Shown here piece by piece: positions 17,871 through 25,015 of a DNA stretch of 64,000 nt (within the stretch, counting starts at the first letter, position 1; each line of letters begins with the position of its first letter). Below the pieces are notes generated by a model that saw only the letters and a list, made by a program, of their open reading frames with translations, made no database searches and had not been told where the DNA came from. The stretch spans positions 2,720,001 through 2,784,000 of the forward strand of contig NZ_CP118247.1 of assembly GCF_028816475.1 (NCBI RefSeq). Direction: 5' to 3'. This DNA is from Devosia rhodophyticola. Its GTDB lineage: Bacteria; Pseudomonadota; Alphaproteobacteria; Rhizobiales; Devosiaceae. Made by a program: the position numbers and the translations under genes.

Positions 17871-19163
17871 TTATCCGCCCATCTGCTGCTTGAGGCGCGC
17901 GAACGACTCGTTCAGCTCCGCATCGGCCTGCTTGACACCATCGGCGATCGAGACTTCGCCCGCCATCATCGCGGTATAATAGCGAATGACGATCTTCTCG
18001 ACTTCCTGGAAATTGGCTGGTGAGGGAACTGCCTTCGTGTGCGGCAATGTCTGGTAGTAAAGTGCCGCTGACGGTGGATAGCTCAGGAAAGCTTCGGTCG
18101 AGGCTGCCGACAGGCGACCCGGTACGCCGCCACCCTTTTCGCCTTCTTCCTTCTGCGTTTCTTCGTTGGTGAGTTCAAGAATGAGCGCCTTGGCGAGGTC
18201 GGGATTGGCTGTGGCCTTGTTTATGGCGTAGCCGCCAAAGCCGATGACAGTGGTGTCGCTCTCCTTTGATGGAGGAATGGCGACGTCCATATTGAGATCG
18301 TTGGATTTGGCGCTTTGCACGATCCAGTGCCCGCGGCTGATCATCGCCACCTGACCCGCCATGAACTGGCTGTCCATCGTTGCGCCGCTGCTTGGAATGG
18401 GCGAGACGCCATCGATATGAATCAGGTCATAAAGGAACTGCAGGCTCTCGGCGACCTTGGGGTCGAGCATATTTGATGCCGACCAGTCGTCATTAAGAAT
18501 ACTGGTGCCGTTCGAGAAGAACCAGGGCTGTATGAAGAAGTTCTGATTGGGCACTTCATAACCGAACTGCGTCACGGTGCCCGATGCGTCCTTGATCGTC
18601 AGCTTTTTTGCGACTTCGCGGAATTCGTCCCAAGTCCATTTGCCATCCACGGGATAAGCAACGCCGGCCGCGTCGAACAGATCACGATTGTAGTTGATCA
18701 TGATGTTGTTCCAGCTGATGGGGACGTAATTGATTGCCCCATTGTAGGAACCCTGTTCAAACAGGCTTGGCGCGAAGTCGGAGAAGCCGCTATTGGCCGC
18801 GACGAAATCATCGAGCGGCATCCACAAGTTACGCGATGAAAAGGCCTGGAAGGTTTCGATGGCAGTGCCATAGACGTCCGCTGCCGCGCCTGCATTGAAC
18901 TGGCCCAGCACTTTGGTCACATAGTCGCCCCAGCCACCGGAGATGGCGTCGATTTCAAGCTCGACCGTGACGTTGGGATATTTGCTGTTGAATCGCGCTA
19001 TGGCGTTGGTCATTGCGCCCAACTCGGCATCGCCACCAAAAGCCTGGAGTTTCAAAGTTGCCGTTTCGTCCGATTGCGCAAAAGCCGGTGCTATCCCCAA
19101 ATTCACACCGGCGGCAAAAGCCGCTGACGATAGCAACAAACTGCGTCGTGAAATCTTATTCAT
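17871..19163 (-). CDS. extracellular solute-binding protein, family 1 (sugar ABC transporter)
   Basis: A 430-residue periplasmic binding protein. Its N-terminus is a signal peptide with a Tat-like start (MNKISRRSLLLSSAAFAAG) and a likely AFAQ|S cleavage. The mature part has family-1 features: FNSKYPNVTVELEIDAI, the WTWDEFREVAKKLT segment, and the FGGYAINKATANPDLAKALI region near residue 300. First gene of the leftward operon, divergent from lacI. It captures the carbohydrate in the periplasm and delivers it to the two permeases. The ligand is not identifiable from sequence. Confidence 0.92.
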   Translation of the reverse strand: MNKISRRSLLLSSAAFAAGVNLGIAPAFAQSDETATLKLQAFGGDAELGAMTNAIARFNSKYPNVTVELEIDAISGGWGDYVTKVLGQFNAGAAADVYGTAIETFQAFSSRNLWMPLDDFVAANSGFSDFAPSLFEQGSYNGAINYVPISWNNIMINYNRDLFDAAGVAYPVDGKWTWDEFREVAKKLTIKDASGTVTQFGYEVPNQNFFIQPWFFSNGTSILNDDWSASNMLDPKVAESLQFLYDLIHIDGVSPIPSSGATMDSQFMAGQVAMISRGHWIVQSAKSNDLNMDVAIPPSKESDTTVIGFGGYAINKATANPDLAKALILELTNEETQKEEGEKGGGVPGRLSAASTEAFLSYPPSAALYYQTLPHTKAVPSPANFQEVEKIVIRYYTAMMAGEVSIADGVKQADAELNESFARLKQQMGG

Positions 19164-19218
19164 GAATTTCCTCCCTATGCGCCGCTCTCGACGCCCAATT
19201 GTTCACTCGTTCCCCAGT

Positions 19219-19230
19219 CGAAACGTTTCG
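19219..19230. promoter_or_regulatory. LacI-family operator O1 (CGAAACGTTTCG)
   Basis: A perfect 12-base palindrome with the central CG typical of LacI/GalR-family operators. It lies 56 bp upstream of the solute-binding protein start codon, and an identical copy lies 77 bp away beside the lacI promoter. Confidence 0.85.
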
Positions 19231-19286
19231 TGTAAAATGCCTGATACGCCGACAGTTTGATCTGTCTTCTTCCTATCGCACCAAAT

Positions 19287-19313
19287 TTGCCTACACGAAA
19301 CGTTTCGTATAAT
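19287..19313 (+). promoter_or_regulatory. lacI promoter with embedded operator O2
   Basis: A -35-like TTGCCT (19287-19292) and a perfect -10 TATAAT (19308-19313) flank the palindrome ACGAAACGTTTCGT (19295-19308), whose core CGAAACGTTTCG (19296-19307) is identical to O1. A bound repressor would occlude polymerase, giving autoregulation. The 15-base spacer is slightly short. The start codon is 51 bases downstream of the -10. Confidence 0.78.
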
Positions 19314-19364
19314 GCACTTAACGGCTCTTTTGACAAGGGGGCATACTTTACGGGAGAGAATGAA

Positions 19365-20390
19365 TTGGCCACCATCAAGGACGTCGCACGACGGGCAGGC
19401 GTCGCCATCTCCACCGCGTCGGCGGCCATCAACCGTTCCGCCCCGGTTAGTCAGGACGTGATAGACAGGGTTGAAAAGGCTGTGCGCGATATTGGCTATG
19501 TGCCTCATGGCGCCGCACAAAGTCTGCGCATCGGCCAGTCCCGCCTGATCGGCCTGATATTGCCCGACATCACCAATCCGCACTTTTCCAATGTGGCAAA
19601 GATTGTGGAATCGGCCTGCCTGAAAATCGGCTACATGGCCGCCGTCTATTCAACCAATGAAGATTTCGATCGCGAACGGCAGATACTCAGAATGATGCGG
19701 GCGCAGCGCGTTGCCGGCCTCATCATTATCCCGACGCGCTCCGATATCGAGCACGGCAAGCGGCTGGCTGAGGAAATCCATGTGCCGACGATTCTCCTCG
19801 ACTCCTTTGTCAAAGGGCTGCCTTATGACGTGATCAAGCTCGACAATGTGCGCGCCGGACGTCTGGCCACCGAATATCTGCTCGATCTTGGTCATTCTCG
19901 CATTGCGGTGACAGGCGGCCGCGACAACATCATTACCGGTGAAGATCGCCTTCGGGGTTATTTCGAAGCGCATGCCGCGCGCGGCGTCGCGGTCCAGCCG
20001 CGTCTCCAGATCGCCGGTCGCTTCCTGCAGGCGGTTGCGCATGAAAGTACGCTAGCACTGATGCGCGCGCCCGAGCCCCCGACGGCCATTTTCTCCCTAT
20101 CCAACATGATGACCCTTGGCGTACTCAATGCCTTGCGCGAATTGAAGCTGTCGGTGCCAACAGATGTCTCGGTCATCAGCATCGACGACTTCGACTATGC
20201 CAATATCATGAACCCGCCGCCCACCGTCGTTGCCGCACCCGTGACCGAAATGGCCCAAACCGCGATCGATCAGCTCTTTCAGCAAATCCTGAGTAAATCC
20301 AAGCCAACCAGCTCAGTGGCCCAATTCTCGCCCGAACTCATCGTGCGCGAGAGCTGCCGATCGCCAGCCGGCGACGACCACGCCTCTTAG
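19365..20390 (+). CDS. LacI-family transcriptional regulator of the divergent sugar operon
   Basis: A 341-residue LacI/GalR regulator. The helix-turn-helix TIKDVARRAGVAISTASAAIN is followed by a hinge region (VPHGAAQSLRIGQS) and a periplasmic-binding-like effector domain (LIGLILPDITNPHFSNVAKI, IDDFDYANIMNPPPTVV). TTG 19365 is chosen because GGGAGAG lies upstream and longer frames would pass through the operator and -10. It most likely represses the divergent transporter/GH116 operon and itself via the two CGAAACGTTTCG sites, with release by a sugar. Confidence 0.92.
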   Translation: MATIKDVARRAGVAISTASAAINRSAPVSQDVIDRVEKAVRDIGYVPHGAAQSLRIGQSRLIGLILPDITNPHFSNVAKIVESACLKIGYMAAVYSTNEDFDRERQILRMMRAQRVAGLIIIPTRSDIEHGKRLAEEIHVPTILLDSFVKGLPYDVIKLDNVRAGRLATEYLLDLGHSRIAVTGGRDNIITGEDRLRGYFEAHAARGVAVQPRLQIAGRFLQAVAHESTLALMRAPEPPTAIFSLSNMMTLGVLNALRELKLSVPTDVSVISIDDFDYANIMNPPPTVVAAPVTEMAQTAIDQLFQQILSKSKPTSSVAQFSPELIVRESCRSPAGDDHAS

Positions 20391-20482
20391 TTCTGGTTGA
20401 GCATTTAGAATCGCCAATTGTCGTGATTCACCAGACTGATGCGCTCGTGAGTGGGTTTCAGCCTGTGCCAGATAGGACCAGA

Positions 20483-20970
20483 TCAGACTTTGCACTGGAT
20501 CGCTAGCCTGCCCGGTGCGATACTTGACGGATGGTCCTCGATCGCCCGGTGTGCTGCGGTTTCAAGCACTGCTTCCCGCATCGTGGCGGCGTCTTTGAGA
20601 GCTAGGTCGGACGCCAGGGCGGCGCGGTGCTGTCTCAGCACATCTTCTACGAACCCGGCAACCTGCACACTGAGCGCGCGCCGGTGTTCGGCCCGTCCCA
20701 CACGCGGCGCAATCCAGATCAATATCCTGCGCAGTTTCGGTTCCTGCGGGTGGTCGTCAAACGCCATGTCGACCAACGTGTCGACCGCCTCTGCGAGGGT
20801 ATCGCCCGGCATCGCGGCAATTGCCTCGGCAAACCGCTCAATAAAGGCCTCGCCATAATAATCGACGACGGTGGCCACCAGCGCCTGCTTGTTGGGGAAA
20901 TATTGGTAGGCGAACCGACGCTGACACCTACCCCCGTTCCGCCACTACCGCTGTGGTCGTGGTCTCACGC
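20483..20970 (-). pseudogene. TetR-family regulator, 5'-truncated and frameshifted
   Basis: From about 20925 leftward the frame reads AYQYFPNKQALVATVVDYY, the end of a TetR helix-turn-helix, then a full ligand domain (about 130 residues) to a stop at 20483. Upstream, TTTTAVVAERG and GVSVGS, the earlier HTH segments, are visible but in different frames; at least two single-base losses separate them, one beside a C5 run at 20931-20935. The first helix and start codon are missing where remnant transposase sequence begins. Confidence 0.7.
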
Positions 20971-21027
20971 AGAAGAAAGGAGAAATGCAAATGACCAAGA
21001 TGATCTCCGCAATCGACCAAGCATGCA

Positions 21028-21240
21028 TCAATTTGCCAAGGGAGCCGCTTGATCAAGAGGCCCCATTTTTTGTTCCAGCAGGGGCACGTAATGGACGGGA
21101 TCAAAGACCATATCTTCGCGAGTCAGCGCCTTGAGGAATGGCCCAAGTTCGGCGGCCTTGAGCGCGGCCCGGTGTTTCTGTGCACCGGCGCCTTGAGGGC
21201 GGTCGGCCTGTCCGCTGCGATCGGAAAATCTGTCACGCGA
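21028..21240 (-). pseudogene. IS21-family IstA transposase fragment
   Basis: A 50-codon stretch on the minus strand reads TREDMVFDPVHYVPLLEQ then KMGPLDQAAPLAN before a stop at 21028. The FDP-HY-PLLEQK-G-LDQAAPL pattern is the conserved late region of IS21 IstA proteins; the normal next residue is Trp, here replaced by TGA. No catalytic DDE region, IstB gene or IS termini are present, so only a scar remains. It abuts the truncated TetR gene and probably caused its loss. Confidence 0.5.
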
Positions 21241-21283
21241 CCTGAAGCAACTGACCTGCCAACACCACCGGATTGCGGCGCTT

Positions 21284-21321
21284 TATTCCCGCTCTTCGGG
21301 GCTATCCGAAGAGCGGGAATA
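21284..21321. repeat. perfect 16-bp inverted repeat with 6-nt loop
   Basis: TATTCCCGCTCTTCGG (21284-21299) and CCGAAGAGCGGGAATA (21306-21321) are exact reverse complements separated by GGCTAT. No T-run follows on either strand, so it is a poor terminator candidate. It directly touches a 13-base copy of the tRNA 3' end. Confidence 0.85.
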
Positions 21322-21334
21322 GTGGGCCCACCAG
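21322..21334. repeat. 13-bp direct repeat of the tRNA-Ile 3' end (possible att-site remnant)
   Basis: GTGGGCCCACCAG here is identical to 21697-21709, which encodes the acceptor/T-arm end of the tRNA. The two copies are in the same orientation, 375 bp apart, on the 3' side of the tRNA, as expected for attL/attR. The match is short and partly self-palindromic, so chance is possible. Confidence 0.35.
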
Positions 21335-21694
21335 CAGCGACTACCACCACCGAAAAGCCCGGATTTTCTATAATTCGAAGTAGTGGAGCGGAGCACTATG
21401 TCCCACTTGTAGGCTCAAATGCCATGCGGCCCTGGAACGCACAACGCTGCATATGCGGTGGGCGCACGAACCAGCATACGGAAAGAAGTTTGAAGTCCTC
21501 ATTGATGGCGACGCTAAATGCATCACTTAGGGGTTTGACCCTCTAGCCGTCTTTCAAGACGCCTAGCGGCTGGCGCAGATAATAAATACCTTTGCGTGAC
21601 CTCATTAGATAAACCGGGTTCAACAAGGCAAATGCCTCCCTTGAATGTCCCACTAACGAACATCAAGAGATAACCCATTATTTTCAAAGGGAGA
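21335..21694. other. gene-poor remnant DNA between the repeat and the tRNA
   Basis: No convincing gene. An open frame on the plus strand (21384-21530, no early start codon) encodes CPTCRLKC followed by about 35 residues to a stop. It could be the tail of a zinc-ribbon protein but is unassignable. The last 160 bases hold nothing recognisable. Confidence 0.4.
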
Positions 21695-21770
21695 TGGTGG
21701 GCCCACCAGGACTCGAACCTGGAACCAGACCGTTATGAGCGGTCGGCTCTAACCATTGAGCTATGGGCCC
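21695..21770 (-). tRNA. tRNA-Ile (CAU anticodon, lysidine-modified)
   Basis: A 76-base cloverleaf with encoded CCA: acceptor GGGCCCA, D arm AGCTCAATGGTTAGAGC, anticodon stem GACCG/CGGTC around loop CTCATAA, and T loop GGTTCGAGTCC. The anticodon is CAU. It is called Ile rather than Met because C4-G69 and C5-G68 in the acceptor and the short D loop match TilS substrates such as E. coli tRNA-Ile2. Elongator tRNA-Met is the alternative annotation. Confidence 0.9.
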
Positions 21771-21858
21771 TCGGGGGTTCAATAGCAGGCGGGTGGGGCA
21801 TGTCAAATAGGTTGGGTGTTATTTTTGTGGGTTGGTGCCGAATGGTTGTCGGCGCTGA

Positions 21859-22470
21859 CTAATGCTGGAAGACGACGAGGCCCGCTGCGGTGGCCATCAT
21901 GGCGCCGGCGGTCTTGTTGAGGCGACCGAGTGCCCGGGGGCTGCGGAAAAAGTCGCGGGCGACTGAGGCCAGCAAAGCGTAGCCGCAGCCGATCGCCAGT
22001 AGAACAACGACGACAATGGCCGCTAGTTCGGCAAAGGCCAAGGGGTTCATCTGGTTGAGCGGGATGACAGTCGGCAAGATCGCCAGATAAAACACGATGG
22101 TTTTGGGATTGCCCAGCGTCAGGGAAAAGCCGGCGAGGAAGGTTTTCAGGGCGCTCTCGCTCTTGGGACGCATCTGTTCGGCGCCAGGGCGGGCGGTCCA
22201 AAATCTGTAGGCGACGTATAGCAGATAGGCAGCGCCAGCCCAGCGGACGATAATGAAGATCGGGCCGAAATAGGTGGCGATGGCCGCCAAGCCAAAGACG
22301 GCAAAAACAAAATAAAGCAAATCACCGGCGAGAATGCCCAAGACCATGGGAAATGCACCCTTGAAGCCACCGCCCAAGGCACGGGCAACAACAGCGGCGA
22401 CGCCGGGTCCGGGCACGAGAACCGCGATGGCGTAGGCCAAGGTGAAGGCGAGCAGGGTAAAAAGGGACAT
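21859..22470 (-). CDS. LysE/RhtB-family amino-acid exporter
   Basis: A 203-residue inner-membrane protein with six hydrophobic segments and the family signature AVLVPGPGVAAVVARALGGGFKGA near the N-terminus (VPGPG motif), plus SLTLGNPKTIVFYLAILP in the middle, the LysE family's GNPK motif. It exports amino acids or related metabolites by proton exchange; the substrate is undefined. ATG 22470 is the best start (MSLFTLL), with two upstream in-frame alternatives. It stands alone, downstream of a nucleoside hydrolase on the same strand. Confidence 0.88.
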   Translation of the reverse strand: MSLFTLLAFTLAYAIAVLVPGPGVAAVVARALGGGFKGAFPMVLGILAGDLLYFVFAVFGLAAIATYFGPIFIIVRWAGAAYLLYVAYRFWTARPGAEQMRPKSESALKTFLAGFSLTLGNPKTIVFYLAILPTVIPLNQMNPLAFAELAAIVVVVLLAIGCGYALLASVARDFFRSPRALGRLNKTAGAMMATAAGLVVFQH

Positions 22471-22538
22471 TCGGAAATTCCACATGGCGACGCGGCACAT
22501 TATGCCGCGTCAATCATGACGACAAGCTAGCAAATGAA

Positions 22539-23477
22539 TCAGGGCAGGCGCGCCAATCGCTCCGTGAGCAGGGCGAAGTAGCCGTCCGCATTGCCGTGAC
22601 GCAGATAGGTAGCGTTGCGCGGTTTATCGGTTACGTGCCAATAGTCAACTACGGTCATGCCGACAGTGAGTTCGCTGGCCGTTTCGATGCTGACGTTGCA
22701 TTGGCGACCCTCAAACAATTCGGGTTGCAGCAGATAGGCGATCACGGTGGGATCATGCAACGGCGCGCCCGCCCAGCCGTATTTCTTGAGATCGAAGGTT
22801 TCGGAAAAACTGAGCATGGCGTGGACGGCTGTACCGGTCTTGTTGCCCAATTGCCTGATGGCGGCGAGGCGTTCCGGGGTTGCCTGCATACCGTGGGAAA
22901 CATCAAGCGGCTGGATGGTGATGGGTGCGCCGGAGCGCATGACCACATCGGCGGCTTCGGGGTCCACATAGATATTGAATTCTGCAGCGGGAGTGATGTT
23001 GCCTGCTTCGAAATAGCCGCCGCCCATCAGGACGATTTCGGCAATGCGTTCGGCGATTGCGGGCTGTTTGATCAGCGCCATGGCAATATTGGTGAGCGGG
23101 CCCAATGCACACAGAGTGATGGTTTTGGGCGCCGCCTGCATCAGGGTTTCGACGATGTAGTCGACGCCGTGGGTTGGCTGAATGTCAATTTTGGGGTTGG
23201 GCAGGTTTGGGCCGTCAAGGCCGGTCTGGCCGTGCACGTGCTCGGCGGTAACCAGGGGACGGCGTAGTGGGCGTTCGCATCCGGCGTAGACCGGGATGGA
23301 CGTTCGACCTGATAGTTCAACGACTTTAAGGGCGTTTTTGACATTTTGATTCAGCCCGACATTGCCCGCAACTGCGACTATGCCCAACACATCCAGATCC
23401 TCTGGGGAGGCGAGCGCCAGTAAAATGGCGACAGCGTCGTCCTGACCGGGATCGGTGTCGATAATAATTTTCTTCAT
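22539..23477 (-). CDS. nucleoside hydrolase (inosine-uridine preferring type)
   Basis: A 312-residue nucleoside hydrolase with the calcium-binding signature DTDPGQDDAVAILLAL at residues 7-22. Further motifs are ITLCALGPLTNIA, the IVLMGGGYFEAGNITPAAEFNIYVDP block and a late His-Asp pair in APLHDPTVIAYLL. It hydrolyses the N-glycosidic bond of ribonucleosides to ribose and base, for salvage or catabolism. Length and motifs are complete. The base preference, pyrimidine (RihA/B type) or purine, cannot be set from sequence. Confidence 0.93.
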   Translation of the reverse strand: MKKIIIDTDPGQDDAVAILLALASPEDLDVLGIVAVAGNVGLNQNVKNALKVVELSGRTSIPVYAGCERPLRRPLVTAEHVHGQTGLDGPNLPNPKIDIQPTHGVDYIVETLMQAAPKTITLCALGPLTNIAMALIKQPAIAERIAEIVLMGGGYFEAGNITPAAEFNIYVDPEAADVVMRSGAPITIQPLDVSHGMQATPERLAAIRQLGNKTGTAVHAMLSFSETFDLKKYGWAGAPLHDPTVIAYLLQPELFEGRQCNVSIETASELTVGMTVVDYWHVTDKPRNATYLRHGNADGYFALLTERLARLP

Positions 23478-23605
23478 GATTTGAACTCTCTGGCGTTACC
23501 CGATCAGTCTAGTGCGAAGCGGGCTTGGGGTCGACGGCCGTAACAGCGCTTTTCCAAGGGAACGTTTGCCATTTCGATCCGTTAGCGAAGGTGGAGACTT
23601 CAAAA

Positions 23606-24919
23606 ATGATCAAGCCAGTGCGGCGTCCTCGTGCCTTGCAGCTATCCCAAGGCGTGTCGGATAGTCAGTTCGAACGGATATTAGGCAACGCGGCCAAAGG
23701 CGCAGTGGTGTTGATGGGGCTTGTCGTGCTGTTAGCAGCGCTCAAGACCGGGCAGGTCATTCTGGCACCGGTCAGTCTGGCCATCCTTATCGGGTTGATG
23801 TTCGGGCCGGTCGCGGACCGGATGGAGGCCTTCGGTGTGCCACCGGCGCTGTCGGCGGCGGCGGTTGTGCTGATGCTGATCGGTATCCTCTTGGGCGGCA
23901 TCGCCCTGTTTGCTGTGCCGCTGTCGGACTGGGTGGATCGTGGACCGCTGATCTGGGAGAAGCTGCGCACCGAACTCGCCAACTGGAAAGAGCCGCTGCA
24001 GTCGGTTTCGGCGTTTCAGGAGCAATTGTCGGGTATTATGGGAAACTCCACTTCCATGGCTGTAACCGTGGAAGACGGTGGGCCAGTTACCAACATTGCC
24101 TTTTTGGCACCGGCGGTAGGTGCACAAATCCTGGTGTTTTTGGCGAGCTTTTACTTCTTCGTTGCAACGCGGGACCATATCCGCATTTCGGTGCTGTCGT
24201 TATGTGTCAGTCGGCGGATGCGCTGGCGGACGGCTCATATATTCCAGGACATTGAGCACAAGGTTTCGCGCTTTCTGTTATCAATCACTTTTATCAATTT
24301 TTGCGTCGCTGTGGCGGTGTCCCTAGCGATGTGGGGCATCGGCATGCCGTCGCCGATTCTGTGGGGGGCCATGGCGGGGGTGTTGAACTACATCCCGTAT
24401 GTGGGGCAGGGCATCATGGTGATTGTCCTGCTGGCAGTTGGGCTGGGAACACAGACGGGACTAGCGGCAATCCTGTTGCCGACGGCCTGCTATATCGGGA
24501 TCAATTTTGTCGAAGGGCAAATCGTGACCCCACATTTCATCGGACGCACGATGACGCTCAATCCGTTCATCATTTTCCTGTCGATCAGTTTCTGGATCTG
24601 GGCCTGGGGGCCAGTGGGTGGGCTCATTGCGGTGCCGAGCCTGTTGATCGCGACTTCGATCCTTGATCACGCCATACCGCGCAAGCCTGTGATGCCGAAA
24701 CGCCCGGTGCGGCGCACGCGGAACATGTCCGATCGTGATGAGTTGCTGGCCAATGCAGCAACGGTTATCCGCGAAAAATCTGATGCGGAAGACGCCGCAA
24801 ACGCTGCGGCTGTTGATGCCAAGAATAAAAGCAGGGATACCCCAGAGTCTGCAGATTCCCCCAAGCAGCATCTGCCACCCGAAGGCACGGCACCGTCTGG
24901 CGCACAGGCGACGTCCTGA
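23606..24919 (+). CDS. AI-2E family transporter (PerM/YhhT type)
   Basis: A 437-residue protein with about eight membrane helices and the AI-2E family core FVATRDHIRISVLSLC, followed by FINFCVAVAVSLAMWGIGMPSPILWGAMAGVLNYIPYVG, a region rich in the family's invariant Pro/Tyr residues. A hydrophilic, charged tail of about 70 residues follows. ATG 23606 has GGAG upstream; the longer frame adds 27 uncharacteristic residues. Family members have been linked to quorum-signal export, cation/proton exchange and lipid scrambling, so the substrate is unknown. Confidence 0.87.
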   Translation: MIKPVRRPRALQLSQGVSDSQFERILGNAAKGAVVLMGLVVLLAALKTGQVILAPVSLAILIGLMFGPVADRMEAFGVPPALSAAAVVLMLIGILLGGIALFAVPLSDWVDRGPLIWEKLRTELANWKEPLQSVSAFQEQLSGIMGNSTSMAVTVEDGGPVTNIAFLAPAVGAQILVFLASFYFFVATRDHIRISVLSLCVSRRMRWRTAHIFQDIEHKVSRFLLSITFINFCVAVAVSLAMWGIGMPSPILWGAMAGVLNYIPYVGQGIMVIVLLAVGLGTQTGLAAILLPTACYIGINFVEGQIVTPHFIGRTMTLNPFIIFLSISFWIWAWGPVGGLIAVPSLLIATSILDHAIPRKPVMPKRPVRRTRNMSDRDELLANAATVIREKSDAEDAANAAAVDAKNKSRDTPESADSPKQHLPPEGTAPSGAQATS

Positions 24920-25015
24920 ACCTGGCGCAATATTCGGACTTGCTTGACGGGAGCGCGCTGTGGCTCAACACTGCCATTGTCCGATTGGGCAAAGGATAGT
25001 GATCAGGGGCCCCAA

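Noticed and set aside
20985-21134. 49-codon plus-strand frame (MQMTKMISAIDQ) with AAGGAG upstream
   Set aside because: A credible ribosome-binding site, but the frame ends within the transposase scar and matches nothing known; at best the first codons of a lost gene divergent from the TetR remnant.
21049-21546. 165-codon plus-strand open frame in the eroded region
   Set aside because: It crosses the inverted repeat and opposes the IS21 fragment; composition is low in structure and no domain is recognised.
21695-21770. elongator tRNA-Met
   Set aside because: The CAU anticodon allows it, but C4-G69/C5-G68 and the short D loop fit lysidine-modified tRNA-Ile better.
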